The position numbers were made by a program, and so were the translations under genes. Of a stretch of 37,916 nucleotides of DNA, positions 6,943-15,894 are shown piece by piece. How positions within the stretch are numbered: the first letter of the stretch is position 1; each line of letters opens with the position of its first letter. The DNA is taken from assembly GCA_035495315.1 (NCBI GenBank), contig DATJGF010000236.1, forward strand, positions 1 through 37,916, in the 5' to 3' direction. Source of the stretch: DATJGF01 sp035495315. Lineage in GTDB: Bacteria; Verrucomicrobiota; Verrucomicrobiia; Limisphaerales; UBA8199. The notes under the pieces were generated by a model. That model did not search any database. It was not told the DNA's origin and was given only the letters and a program-made list of their open reading frames with translations.

Positions 6943-7472
6943 ACAGCTTTCCCGCTGCAAGCGCCATCGCGACGATAGTCTTTGTCCTTTGCCTCATAAC
7001 CACCGCCATTGGGGCATTAATCGCCGTGCTAAGCATGCGCCTCATTCGCAGTGTGTGCGGCTTGGCTATCTGCTGCATCGGGTTGGCTGGGCTTTATTAT
7101 TTTCTCAACAGTCCTTTCCTGGCGCTAATGGAGATCCTGATCTACGTCGGCGCCGTCTGTGTCACTATCGTCTTTGCGGTCATGCTGGCTGAACCCGAGG
7201 AACCTGCGACCCACGAAAAGCCGGCTGCGGCGGGTTTCTGGGGAGGAACCGCACTGGCGGTAGGCATAGCCATTTTTTGGGGCATCGGCTGGTTGGGCAC
7301 GCGCGAGGCGTGGTCCTCCCCCGACAAACTGACAACCGACGGCTCGATTCAGGCGATCGGCCGGTCTTTGCTGACGACCTACAGTCTGCCGTTTGAATTA
7401 ATCTCGCTGGCTTTGCTGGTTGCGATCCTGGGCGCACTGGCCATTGCCCGAACCGGGAGATCCAAAGCATGA
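6939..7472 (+). CDS. nuoJ: NADH-quinone oxidoreductase subunit J
   Basis: 177 aa, five predicted helices. NuoJ (ND6) contains the pi-bulge helix that couples the Q-site to the proton channels. The conserved block LMEILIYVGAVCVTIVFAV (about residues 63-81) and the last-helix block LPFELISLALLVAILGALAI are clear. A Pro/Glu/Ala-rich loop (about 85-98) follows the third helix. It overlaps nuoI and nuoK by 4 bases each, so the three are translationally coupled. Confidence 0.95.
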   Translation: MNSFPAASAIATIVFVLCLITTAIGALIAVLSMRLIRSVCGLAICCIGLAGLYYFLNSPFLALMEILIYVGAVCVTIVFAVMLAEPEEPATHEKPAAAGFWGGTALAVGIAIFWGIGWLGTREAWSSPDKLTTDGSIQAIGRSLLTTYSLPFELISLALLVAILGALAIARTGRSKA

Positions 7473-7795
7473 GTTCCTTACCCCTTTACAACCGACTCGA
7501 CCTCTACCTGATCACCGCCGCGCTACTCCTCGCGATCGGTGTTTACGGCTTGATTCGACGGCGCACCCTCATCGGCATGCTCATCTCTGGCGAGCTGATC
7601 TTCTCGGCCGCTTCCCTGAACATAATGGCCTTCAACCGCTTCACCGTTCATGACCCGACGGTGGGACAGATTTTTGTCTTGTTCATCATGGGTCTCGCCG
7701 CCGCGGAGGTTTCGATCGCGCTGAGCATTATCGTCGCCGTCTATCGCAATTACCGGTCGGTGCAAACCGAGGAGCTGTCGGAACTCAAAGGATAA
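7469..7795 (+). CDS. nuoK: NADH-quinone oxidoreductase subunit K
   Basis: 108 aa, three membrane helices. NuoK (ND4L) has two buried glutamates on the proton path, found here as Glu42 in ISGELIFSAASLN and Glu80 in GLAAAEVSIALSI. The normal length is 100-110 aa. It overlaps nuoJ by 4 bases, and 15 bases separate it from the first antiporter-like gene. Confidence 0.96.
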   Translation: MSSLPLYNRLDLYLITAALLLAIGVYGLIRRRTLIGMLISGELIFSAASLNIMAFNRFTVHDPTVGQIFVLFIMGLAAAEVSIALSIIVAVYRNYRSVQTEELSELKG

Positions 7796-7810
7796 GCAAT
7801 AACCGCGAGT

Positions 7811-9304
7811 ATGGATTCAATACACGATAGCAGACTTTTACTGGCGGTTTTAGCCCCTTTCATAGGGGCTGGGCTGGTGATGGCCAATGGCAAACGGCCC
7901 AACGTTCGGGAAACCTGCTCCTTCCTGGCTGCTGCCACCCTGTTCGTCATTGTCGCCTCGATGGTGCCGTCCGTGCTCGAGGGAAAACGACTGCACTACA
8001 CGGTTTTCCAATTGCTGCCGGCAATGAATGGCGCGAGCGGCCTCAGCATTTCGTTGCGTGCTGATGCCCTGTCAATGGTGTTTGCACTCTCCGCCTCGTT
8101 CCTGTGGGTGGTTACAGTCTTCTACTCTGCCGGCTATATGCGCGGCCTGGAGGAGCACGCCCAAACCCGGTTCAACACCTGCTTCGCCCTGGCGTTGTTC
8201 GGCGCGATCGGTTGTGCCTTTTCAGACAACCTGCTGACCCTTTACCTGTTTTACGAAATTGTCAGCATCTGCACCTACCCGCTCGTCGCGCATCACCAGG
8301 ATGAGGAAGGCTACGAGGGCGGCAGAAAGTACCTCACCTATTTGACCGCGACTGCGAAGGGACTCGTGCTCCCGGCGATGGTGCTCATTTACGTTCTGAG
8401 CGGGACGCTCGATTTCGCGACCAATATTCGCACCGGCATTATTCCGCCAAATGTGCATCACGGGATCATTGCCGCACTCTATGCATGCTGCATTCTCGGT
8501 TTTGCCAAGAACGGTGTGATGCCTTTCCACAATTGGCTCCCTAGCGCGATGGTTGCCCCTACCCCCGTTAGCGCGCTGCTCCACGCCGTCGCCGTTGTGA
8601 AGGTCGGCGTCTTCTCGACCGTGCGCGTCATGCTCTACGTCTTCGGCGTGGATTTGATGCACGCGCTGAATCTCGGACTGCCGACCGCGTATTTCGTTTC
8701 GATCACCATTATCGTTGGTTCGATTGTTGCCCTCAGCAAAGACAATTTGAAAGCGCGGCTGGCCTACTCAACCGTTAGCCAGCTTTCATACATTATTCTA
8801 GGCGTGGCGCTGCTGACCCCAGCGGGCATCGAGGGCGGGCTTATCCATATTGCCAACCACGCCTTCTCTAAAATCACCCTGTTCTTCTGCGCGGGCGCGA
8901 TCTATGTCGCGACCCACAAGAAGAACATTTCCGAAATGAGCGGCCTGGGACGGGCGATGCCGATTACTTTCGGCGCGTTTGCCCTCGCCTCCTTGAGCAT
9001 GATTGGCGCTCCACCCGTCGCTGGGTTCGTAACCAAATGGTACCTCCTCAATGGCGCGTTCGACGCCGGCTCAATCGGTATTATTATTATTCTGCTTGTC
9101 AGCACCTTGCTGAACGCCGCCTACTTCGCCCCGGTGGTGTACCACGGCTTCTTCGGCAAACCATCGGTGGCTGACACTCACCATAAATATTCCGAAGCCC
9201 ATCCGGCGATGGTCGTCCCCCTCGCAATTACCGCGGTAATATCGGTGCTAATCGGTCTTTATCCCGCTTTCTTCATGCGCTTTGTGCAACACCTCTTTTC
9301 ATGA
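7811..9304 (+). CDS. Antiporter-like complex I subunit, MrpD/NuoL type (first of two)
   Basis: 497 aa, about 14 membrane helices, proton_antipo family. NuoL/M/N and MrpA/D subunits each move one proton through a path of buried Lys/Glu. Here the TM5 glutamate is in LTLYLFYEIVSICTYPLVAH, the TM7 lysine is in VVKVGVFSTVR just after NWLPSAMVAPTPVSALLHAV, and the TM8 HANHAFSK-type block is IHIANHAFSKITLF. It is about 100 residues shorter than typical NuoL and has no lateral-helix tail, so it resembles MrpD more than NuoL. It follows nuoK, where nuoL normally sits, and overlaps the 84-aa gene by 4 bases. It could be the NuoL equivalent or an extra pump; I favour an extra pump because the second copy has the NuoL-like tail. 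Confidence 0.9.
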   Translation: MDSIHDSRLLLAVLAPFIGAGLVMANGKRPNVRETCSFLAAATLFVIVASMVPSVLEGKRLHYTVFQLLPAMNGASGLSISLRADALSMVFALSASFLWVVTVFYSAGYMRGLEEHAQTRFNTCFALALFGAIGCAFSDNLLTLYLFYEIVSICTYPLVAHHQDEEGYEGGRKYLTYLTATAKGLVLPAMVLIYVLSGTLDFATNIRTGIIPPNVHHGIIAALYACCILGFAKNGVMPFHNWLPSAMVAPTPVSALLHAVAVVKVGVFSTVRVMLYVFGVDLMHALNLGLPTAYFVSITIIVGSIVALSKDNLKARLAYSTVSQLSYIILGVALLTPAGIEGGLIHIANHAFSKITLFFCAGAIYVATHKKNISEMSGLGRAMPITFGAFALASLSMIGAPPVAGFVTKWYLLNGAFDAGSIGIIIILLVSTLLNAAYFAPVVYHGFFGKPSVADTHHKYSEAHPAMVVPLAITAVISVLIGLYPAFFMRFVQHLFS

Positions 9305-9555
9305 AACTGGTCGAACTAATCGAGTTTCTTCGCATCCGCCTCAAATTGGTTGTGCGGATTTGCTGCGCGCTGCTGGCGCTGCTCATCCTGGTCGACGCGT
9401 TCTTCGTGAATAAGGAGCACGCGCATACCGGTCCGGAGCATCTGCCAGGGTTTTGGTCGGTGTTCGGCTTTATCGGTTGCGTTCTGATTATTCTGCTTTC
9501 CAAATGGTACGGGCACACCGGCATCATGACCCGGGAGGATTACTACGATGAATAG
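9301..9555 (+). CDS. Small two-helix membrane protein between the two antiporter-like subunits
   Basis: 84 aa. Two hydrophobic segments (about residues 17-37 and 50-67) are separated by a short polar loop with HAHTGPEHLPGF, and the C-terminus is charged (MTREDYYDE). It overlaps the upstream gene by 4 bases and the downstream gene by 8, so it is surely co-translated. I do not know a named family with confidence. From memory, similar small proteins (GFW..FGF.GC motif, ending EDYYD) accompany MrpD-like genes in some anaerobic bacteria. The likely role is an accessory helix pair bridging two antiporter-like subunits, which is inference from position. Confidence 0.85.
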   Translation: MKLVELIEFLRIRLKLVVRICCALLALLILVDAFFVNKEHAHTGPEHLPGFWSVFGFIGCVLIILLSKWYGHTGIMTREDYYDE

Positions 9556-11347
9556 TTTCTGGCTTCATCCCTCCCTGATTCTGATCTTTGGAAGCTTATT
9601 GCTTCCGTTGATTCCGACGCGCGTCAAGCGGCCGTATCTGTTGCTTATCCCCATCCTGGTGTTTGTGCGCACATTGACCATGGCCAAAGGCACCTTCGGT
9701 CAGGTCCAATTCTTGGAATGGACTTTGGTCTTCGGCCGCGTCGATGCCCTCAGCCTGGTGTTCGGTTATATCATGAGCCTGATGTGCATCCTGGGCACTC
9801 TCTATGGCCTGCACGTCAAGGAGAACGCGCAACATATCGCCGCGTGGTTTTACGTCGCCGGCTCGATCGGAGCGATTTATGCGGGCGATTTTATCACGTT
9901 ATTCCTCTTCTGGGAACTGATGGCCTTTTCGTCGGTGTTCCTGATTTGGTTCCGCGGCCGGGGTGAATCACTGGGCGCGGGCTTGCGGTACCTCCTGGTC
10001 CACGTCTTCGGCGGATTGGCTTTGCTGATGGGCATGGTGCTGCACTGCAAGGCGCAAGGAAGCTGGGCCTTCGTGCAATTGGACGTGTTGCATCCGACGC
10101 CGGCGATTTATTTGATCATGATCGGCTTTATTTTGAATGCCGCAGTGCCTCCGCTGCACGCCTGGCTGCCGGATGCCTACGGTGAAGCGACTTTCAACGG
10201 GTCGGTCTTCATGTGCGCGTTTACCACCAAAACCGCCGTCTATGCCCTGTGCCGTGGCTTTGCCGGAATGGAAATCCTCGTAGTGCTCGGAGTCATCATG
10301 GCCCTCTACGGCGTCGTTTATGCCGTTTTGGAAAACGACTGCCGCCGACTGCTGGCCTATCACATCATCAGCCAGGTCGGCTACATGGTCGCCGGTGTTG
10401 GTCTCGGCACACAGATGGCCATCAACGGCGCATGCGCCCACGCGTTCGCGCATATTCTCTACAAGGGTCTTCTGTTCATGGGCTGCGGCGCTGTTCTCCA
10501 TATGACCGGTGAGAGCAAATTCACCGAACTGGGCGGCCTCTGGAAAAAGATGCCCTGGACTTTCGTTTTCACTTTGATCGGCGGTCTTTCCATCTCCGCT
10601 TTCCCGCTCTTCAGCGGCTTTGTTAGCAAGTCGATGATCGTCGCCGCCGGTCTGGAAGAGCACAAACTGTGGGTCGGTTTTCTGCTGTTGCTCGCCTCCG
10701 CAGGCACGTTCCTCCACACGGGACTCAAGGTGCCGTACTTTATTTGGTTTGGGAAAAATCAACCCAAACCTGAAGTGTGGAACCGCGCTGCCGAACCGCC
10801 GGCGAATATGAATGTCGCCATGGCGATTACTTCCTTCCTTTGCATCTTTATCGGTTGTTATCCGGTTTGGCTTTACAAGATGCTGCCCTTCCCGGAGGAG
10901 GCGATGAAGTATCTGCCGCAGGTTTACAGTGGCTATCACATCTCTGAAACGCTGCAGATTCTGCTCTTTACCGGCCTTGGCTTCTTCCTGCTGATAAAGA
11001 AGCTGACGCCTGAACCCACAATCAGCCTGGACATGGACTGGTTCTATCGCATCGGCGGGCGCGCTTTCCTGTGGGTGGCTCGACGCCCGGTTCAGATCCT
11101 GGACACGTTTGTCGGCGAACTCTACCGCCTGGTCGGCTTGATCCCGCTGATGTGGACGGCGCGTTTGGCAGGCTTGTTTGATAATGCAATCATCGACGGC
11201 TTCGTCGATGGCCTCGCGGAAAACGTTCGCGGCATCGGGCGTCGACTCCGCATCGTTCAGCGCGGACAAATGCAGGAAAATCTCACCTTCGCCTTCGCCG
11301 TGGCCGCCGTAATGATTGCGGCCTTTATCTTGTTTTCCACCCGATGA
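9548..11347 (+). CDS. Antiporter-like complex I subunit with lateral-helix tail, NuoL/MrpD type (second of two)
   Basis: 599 aa. The first ~480 residues form the usual 14-helix antiporter domain, with GDFITLFLFWELMAFSSVFL (TM5 Glu), VPPLHAWLPDAYGEATFNGS, FTTKTAVYALCR (TM7 Lys) and AHAFAHILYKGLLFMG (TM8 Lys). The last ~120 residues carry a long, largely amphipathic stretch (LDMDWFYRIGG to VDGLAENVRG) and a final hydrophobic helix, which matches the lateral helix HL and TM16 of NuoL. This is therefore the best candidate for the NuoL position at the tip of the membrane arm. It overlaps the 84-aa gene and nuoM (4 bases). Sequence details, however, are closer to MrpD-type subunits than to textbook NuoL. 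Confidence 0.9.
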   Translation: MNSFWLHPSLILIFGSLLLPLIPTRVKRPYLLLIPILVFVRTLTMAKGTFGQVQFLEWTLVFGRVDALSLVFGYIMSLMCILGTLYGLHVKENAQHIAAWFYVAGSIGAIYAGDFITLFLFWELMAFSSVFLIWFRGRGESLGAGLRYLLVHVFGGLALLMGMVLHCKAQGSWAFVQLDVLHPTPAIYLIMIGFILNAAVPPLHAWLPDAYGEATFNGSVFMCAFTTKTAVYALCRGFAGMEILVVLGVIMALYGVVYAVLENDCRRLLAYHIISQVGYMVAGVGLGTQMAINGACAHAFAHILYKGLLFMGCGAVLHMTGESKFTELGGLWKKMPWTFVFTLIGGLSISAFPLFSGFVSKSMIVAAGLEEHKLWVGFLLLLASAGTFLHTGLKVPYFIWFGKNQPKPEVWNRAAEPPANMNVAMAITSFLCIFIGCYPVWLYKMLPFPEEAMKYLPQVYSGYHISETLQILLFTGLGFFLLIKKLTPEPTISLDMDWFYRIGGRAFLWVARRPVQILDTFVGELYRLVGLIPLMWTARLAGLFDNAIIDGFVDGLAENVRGIGRRLRIVQRGQMQENLTFAFAVAAVMIAAFILFSTR

Positions 11348-12849
11348 TTCCCTCGAACTACAACGACAGTGCCCTGAGCGTGCTCATCTTCAGCCCGTTG
11401 CTCGCGGCGGCAATTGCACTTTTCATTAAAAAGGAAAACTGGCTGCGCTGGTGGACGCTGGCCTTCACCTCGGCCATCGCTCTTTATTCGCTGCCCCTCT
11501 ATTCGCATTTCGACCCGCTGCGCGCCGATTTTCAGTTTAAGCAAACCGCTAATTGGATTCCGGCGTTCAACATCCATTATGCGGTGGGCGTGGATGGTAT
11601 CAGCCTGCTGTTGGTGCTGCTCACGACATTGGTGATGCCACTCTGCGTGCTGGCCTCCTGGCGTTACATCCAAAACCGCGTCAAAGAGTTCATGATTTGT
11701 TTGCTGATCATGGAAACGGCGATGGTGGGAGTCTTCTGCGCGTTGGACCTGATTCTCTTCTTTGTCTTCTGGGAAGCAATGCTGATTCCCATGGCCTTGC
11801 TGATCGGCATCTGGGGCGGACCGCGGAAGATTTATGCCTCGCTCAAGTTCTTCATTTACACCATGGCCGGCTCGGTCTTCCTGCTGGTGGCCATTATCGC
11901 GCTGTATCTGAAAGTCGGCACTTTCAGCATTCCCGACATGATGGGTCAGTCGTTCCCGCACGAGTTTCAGTGTTGGATCTTTTTGGCGTTCTTTATTTCG
12001 TTCGCGATCAAGGTGCCGATGTTTCCGTTTCATACCTGGCTCCCGGCCGCCCACGTCGAGGCGCCGACGGCGGGCAGCGTTCTACTTGCCAGCATTTTGT
12101 TGAAGATGGGGACTTACGGTTTCCTCCGGTTCTCCCTGCCGATGGCTCCTTACGCGACGCAGGTCTTCACGCCGTATATCCTCGCGCTCTCGGTCGTCGC
12201 CATTCTGTACGGCGGCTTGACCGCCCTGGCGCAAACGGACCTGAAAAAGCTGGTCGCCTATTCAAGTGTAGCGCACATGGGCTTTGCCACCCTGGGCATC
12301 TTTGCCCTGAACCAAATCGGCGTTGAAGGCGCCCTGCTGGTGATGATCAATCACGGCGTAACCACCGGGGCGCTCTTCATCGTTGTTGGGATCATTTATG
12401 AACGACTCCACAGTCGCGACCTCGGCCAGGCCGCCGGGATGGGAAAAGTGATGCCGATATTTGCAGCGTTCGCGGGTGTGTTTGCCCTCTCGTCGTTGGC
12501 GTTCCCCGGCACCAACAGTTTCATTGGCGAATTCCTAGTGATGACTGGGGGCTTTGCAGTTTCGAAAACGATGATGGTATTTGTAGTGCCCGGAGTGATT
12601 TTGGCGGCGGCTTACATGCTGCGGATGCTGCAGAAAGTCGCTTACGGCGGCACGAATAATCCCGATCACTCACAGTTGAAAGACCTGGGGCTGCGCGAGG
12701 TCGTCACGCTAGCACCGCTGCTGGCCTTTGTGTTCTGGATTGGGCTGCACCCAGAGCCCTTCACCCGTGTAATGCACGCCAGCGTGCAGCACCTATTGGA
12801 ACAATCTCACCCGGCAGCCGGCCTAGTGGCTGCCACCGGCCAAAACTGA
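11344..12849 (+). CDS. nuoM: NADH-quinone oxidoreductase subunit M
   Basis: 501 aa, 14 membrane helices, normal NuoM length. GVDGISLLLVLLTTLVMPL (from about residue 82) is the NuoM signature. The TM5 Glu is in FFVFWEAMLIPMALLIGIWG (about 137-157), KVPMFPFHTWLPAAHVEAP is the TM7-region loop, and the distal lysine is in SILLKMGTYGFLR. It overlaps the previous subunit by 4 bases, and 16 bases precede nuoN. It pumps one proton per cycle in the membrane arm. Confidence 0.96.
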   Translation: MIPSNYNDSALSVLIFSPLLAAAIALFIKKENWLRWWTLAFTSAIALYSLPLYSHFDPLRADFQFKQTANWIPAFNIHYAVGVDGISLLLVLLTTLVMPLCVLASWRYIQNRVKEFMICLLIMETAMVGVFCALDLILFFVFWEAMLIPMALLIGIWGGPRKIYASLKFFIYTMAGSVFLLVAIIALYLKVGTFSIPDMMGQSFPHEFQCWIFLAFFISFAIKVPMFPFHTWLPAAHVEAPTAGSVLLASILLKMGTYGFLRFSLPMAPYATQVFTPYILALSVVAILYGGLTALAQTDLKKLVAYSSVAHMGFATLGIFALNQIGVEGALLVMINHGVTTGALFIVVGIIYERLHSRDLGQAAGMGKVMPIFAAFAGVFALSSLAFPGTNSFIGEFLVMTGGFAVSKTMMVFVVPGVILAAAYMLRMLQKVAYGGTNNPDHSQLKDLGLREVVTLAPLLAFVFWIGLHPEPFTRVMHASVQHLLEQSHPAAGLVAATGQN

Positions 12850-12865
12850 CCCAGGAAGCCATCGC

Positions 12866-14389
12866 ATGAGGACCTTTAATTTCACAGCCTTTCTTCCGGA
12901 GTTGGTCATTTTGATTGGCGCGCTCATGCTGTTTTTCGTCACCCTGGGCGAAAACAAAGGGCGGCAGGCCAAAAACGCCGCGCTGTTTATCTCGCTGGTC
13001 GGCATCCTTGCTTCGGTCGGTTGCCTCGGCCAGCATGCAATTCTCTTTGACGGCGCCTATCAGGTCGATTTGTTCTCCCAGGTCCTCAAACTGATCTTCG
13101 CTTTCGGATTCACGCTCATCCTCTTATTAAGCGGCGATCTTGACGATATTCGTTCGGAGGTTAAACCCGAATACTACTTGTTCCTGACGATCAGCGTCAG
13201 CGGGTTGATGATGCTGGTCAGCAGCGTCGATTTGATCACGATCGTGGTGGCGCTCGAGGTTTCCGCGTTCCCGCTTTATTTGATGATCCCGATGCGGCGC
13301 GAACGCGAAGGCCAGCGCACTCAGATGGAATCGGCGATCAAATACATGATGTTCGGCGTCGCCGCCAACGGCGTCATGTTCTTCGGAATGAGTTACCTGT
13401 TTGGGCTGACGGGAACAACCTCGCTGGCGAGCTTGCTGCCGAAACTGCAGCCGGTGATCCATTCACCCATGGCGATCGCCGGCCTGGCCCTCATGCTCTG
13501 CGGGTTATATTACAAGTTAGCAATATTTCCGTTCCACTTCTGGACACCGGATGTCTACCAGGGCGCGGCGAATGAGACCGCCGGTTTGATCGCATCGCTG
13601 CCTAAGATTGGCGGCGTCGCGGTGCTGTGCCGTTTCGTTTCCCTCGCCACCCCGGATAATCACACCATCGCCTTGCTATTGAGTGTGCTCGCCGTTGGCT
13701 CAATGTTTTACGGAAACCTGATTGCCCTCATGCAGACCGATTTCAAACGGCTGCTCGGTTTCTCCGGAATCGCCCATGCGGGTTATGCCCTGATCGGTTT
13801 CGTCGCGCTCAGTGACGCCGGGTACTCGGCCGCGCTCTACTACATGACCGGCTATCTGCTGATGGTCCTCGCGTGTTTTGTCGTCATTTGCAAGGTATCG
13901 CGCGACGGCACCAATGTCGCCATCAGCGAGCTCGCCGGCCTGCACCGCCGCGCTCCGCTGTTGGCGTTGACGCTTGCGATTGGCGCTTTCGCGCTTGCCG
14001 GCCTCCCGCCGTTCGTCGGGTTCATGGGGAAACTGACCTTGCTGACCGCCGCCTGGCAGAAAGGCCACTCAACGTTGGTTATCCTCGCAATGATCAATGC
14101 CGCGATCGCGGTTTACTATTACCTCTCTGTCGTCCGCGAAGCCTGGTTCCGCGACCCGGGTGACCTACCGAAGATATCTCTGGGCTGGTCGACGCGCGTC
14201 GCCTGTATTGCCTTGATCATTGGCATTCTTGCCCTGGGCGTGGCTCCAGCCCGCTTCCTCGACACCATTTCTACTTCGGTCGCCCGCGCAAGTTTCAGCA
14301 ATGGCGCCTCCTCTGCCCTGGCGGTTCAGGCGGCGCGGCAACCCATTCACGCGGTTACGTCCGGAAGTGATTCCTTTCACCAAGAATGA
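12866..14389 (+). CDS. nuoN: NADH-quinone oxidoreductase subunit N
   Basis: 507 aa, about 14 helices. NuoN is the antiporter-like subunit closest to the Q-module. Diagnostic parts are VALEVSAFPLYLMIP (TM5 Glu), the TM7-region block LAIFPFHFWTPDVYQGAANE, TDFKRLLGFSGIAHAGYAL and LAGLPPFVGFMGK. The C-terminal ~45 residues are a hydrophilic tail of no known function. It is the last recognisable nuo gene; the oxidoreductase at 14470 begins 80 bases later. Confidence 0.95.
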   Translation: MRTFNFTAFLPELVILIGALMLFFVTLGENKGRQAKNAALFISLVGILASVGCLGQHAILFDGAYQVDLFSQVLKLIFAFGFTLILLLSGDLDDIRSEVKPEYYLFLTISVSGLMMLVSSVDLITIVVALEVSAFPLYLMIPMRREREGQRTQMESAIKYMMFGVAANGVMFFGMSYLFGLTGTTSLASLLPKLQPVIHSPMAIAGLALMLCGLYYKLAIFPFHFWTPDVYQGAANETAGLIASLPKIGGVAVLCRFVSLATPDNHTIALLLSVLAVGSMFYGNLIALMQTDFKRLLGFSGIAHAGYALIGFVALSDAGYSAALYYMTGYLLMVLACFVVICKVSRDGTNVAISELAGLHRRAPLLALTLAIGAFALAGLPPFVGFMGKLTLLTAAWQKGHSTLVILAMINAAIAVYYYLSVVREAWFRDPGDLPKISLGWSTRVACIALIIGILALGVAPARFLDTISTSVARASFSNGASSALAVQAARQPIHAVTSGSDSFHQE

Positions 14390-14469
14390 AGCCTGGGAAC
14401 TAAAAATACAAACCCGCTTGCCTGGCGTGACCGGTGGCCGCACCAGGCGGGCATAACCTTCGTCACGCG

Positions 14470-15894
14470 ATGAGCAACACCGACCTCAAAAACTTAAATT
14501 CAAAATACGCGTGGCGCGAGCTCGCCCACCAGGGCCTGCCCAAGCGCTCGGCTGCCGAACGAGCAGCGGACTTCCTCGAAATCTACGGTCTCTACGATGA
14601 GGCTACTGCCCGAGAACAAGCCAGTCGCTGCATCCAGTGTCCCAACCCGACGTGTGTCGCCGGGTGTCCCCTCTGTAATCCCATCCCGCAATGGATGCTG
14701 CTCACCGCCGAAGGCCGGTTCCTCGAAGCCGCGGCCCTGCTCGGCTCGGTCACGAACATGGCCGAGATTTGCGCGCGCGTTTGTCCCAGCGACCACCTTT
14801 GCGAAGGCGCATGCCTGCTCGAGGCGATCACCGAACCGGTTCCCATTCAAGCGCTGGAGCAGTTCCTGATCGAATACGCGTTCGCTCACGGCCAGGTCGA
14901 TGCCAGCACTGCTCCCCCGAACGGACTCAAGGTCGCTGTGGTTGGCTCGGGTCCCGGTGGTTTGGCCTGCGCCGAGCAGCTCGCCAAAAAAGGTTATGCG
15001 GTAACCGTCTTTGACTCGGAAGTCGTTCCGGGCGGGTTGCTGGTAAACGATGTGCCGGCGTTCAAGCTGGATAAATCGATCCTGCAACGCCGGCTCGACC
15101 TGCTCAAAAAACAGGGAGTGGTCTTCCGTCTCGGTGTGAAGCTCTGGCAGGAAGTGCTTTTGACCGAATTGCGCGAGGAGTTTGATGCGGTCTTCTTGGG
15201 GTGGGACTCACGCCGGGCCCGGCCGCTAGATATCCCTGGCGCTAATCTCAAAGGCGTTGTCCAGGCCGTCCCGTTCCTGCTGCAAAAGACAACCGCTTTG
15301 CCCTTGGACCTGCCGAGAATCGATGTTGCGGGCCGGCGAGTGGTTGTCATCGGCGCGGGCGACACCGCAATGGATTGCCTGCGCGCCGCGATCCGCTACG
15401 GCGCCAGCGAAGTCCTCTGCGTCTATCGCCGCGACGAGCCCGATATGCCCTGCGGCCGGCTGGAATACAAAAACGCTGTCGAAGAGGGCGCCCGTTTTGT
15501 CTTTTGCGCGGCTCCTGTCGAGATCCTCGGCAACGAAAATGGACAAGTCTCCGGGTTGCGCCTGGTCCGCACCGAAATTGGTTTGCCGGATGGCGGCCGT
15601 CGCCCGTACCTGGTTCAGTCCGGGACCGAATTCGACATCGAAGCCGACTGGGTCATTCCCGCTTTGGGCTTTGATCCGTTGCCTTGTCCGCGAACCGATG
15701 AACGTGAAGCACCGGATTTGAATGATTGGGGTGGTATTGTCGTTAACGAACAACAGATGACCAGCATTCCCGGTGTATTTGCCGGCGGAGATCTCGTCCG
15801 CGGCCCCAGCCTGATGCTGCACTCCGTCCGCGACGCGCGAAAAGCTGCCGAGCAGATTGATTGCTATCTTCGCAGCAAATCAGGCCAACACTGA
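14470..15894 (+). CDS. GltD/NfnB-like FAD- and Fe-S-containing NAD(P)H oxidoreductase
   Basis: 474 aa from the ATG at 14470; a GTG 36 bases upstream is possible but less likely. The protein matches the small-subunit glutamate synthase superfamily (GltD, NfnB, SudA), which moves electrons between NAD(P)H and Fe-S partners through FAD. The N-terminal domain has Cys54, 57, 62, 66 and Cys101, 105, 111, 115, the ligands of two [4Fe-4S] clusters. FAD binds at GSGPGG (159-164) and NAD(P) at GAGDTAMD (295-302); the C-terminus has FAGGDLVRG. No large GltB subunit is nearby. It sits directly behind nuoN of an operon without nuoE/F/G, so it could feed electrons into the complex; this is inference. The canonical TGA-x-x-x-R turn is replaced by GWDSRRAR (about 244-251). 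Confidence 0.88.
   Translation: MSNTDLKNLNSKYAWRELAHQGLPKRSAAERAADFLEIYGLYDEATAREQASRCIQCPNPTCVAGCPLCNPIPQWMLLTAEGRFLEAAALLGSVTNMAEICARVCPSDHLCEGACLLEAITEPVPIQALEQFLIEYAFAHGQVDASTAPPNGLKVAVVGSGPGGLACAEQLAKKGYAVTVFDSEVVPGGLLVNDVPAFKLDKSILQRRLDLLKKQGVVFRLGVKLWQEVLLTELREEFDAVFLGWDSRRARPLDIPGANLKGVVQAVPFLLQKTTALPLDLPRIDVAGRRVVVIGAGDTAMDCLRAAIRYGASEVLCVYRRDEPDMPCGRLEYKNAVEEGARFVFCAAPVEILGNENGQVSGLRLVRTEIGLPDGGRRPYLVQSGTEFDIEADWVIPALGFDPLPCPRTDEREAPDLNDWGGIVVNEQQMTSIPGVFAGGDLVRGPSLMLHSVRDARKAAEQIDCYLRSKSGQH

Noticed and set aside
9968..11269. Open frame of 433 codons on the minus strand, antisense to the 599-aa antiporter-like gene
   Set aside because: It is the complement of a clear membrane protein; its translation is rich in His, Gln and Arg without any domain. 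GC-rich codon use creates such frames.
7811..11347. A stand-alone Mrp antiporter operon
   Set aside because: No MrpB, C, E, F or G genes are present and the genes lie inside a tightly coupled nuo operon, so a role in complex I is more likely.
11257..12054. 265-codon minus-strand frame antisense to nuoM
   Set aside because: Shadow of nuoM, with low-complexity charged translation.
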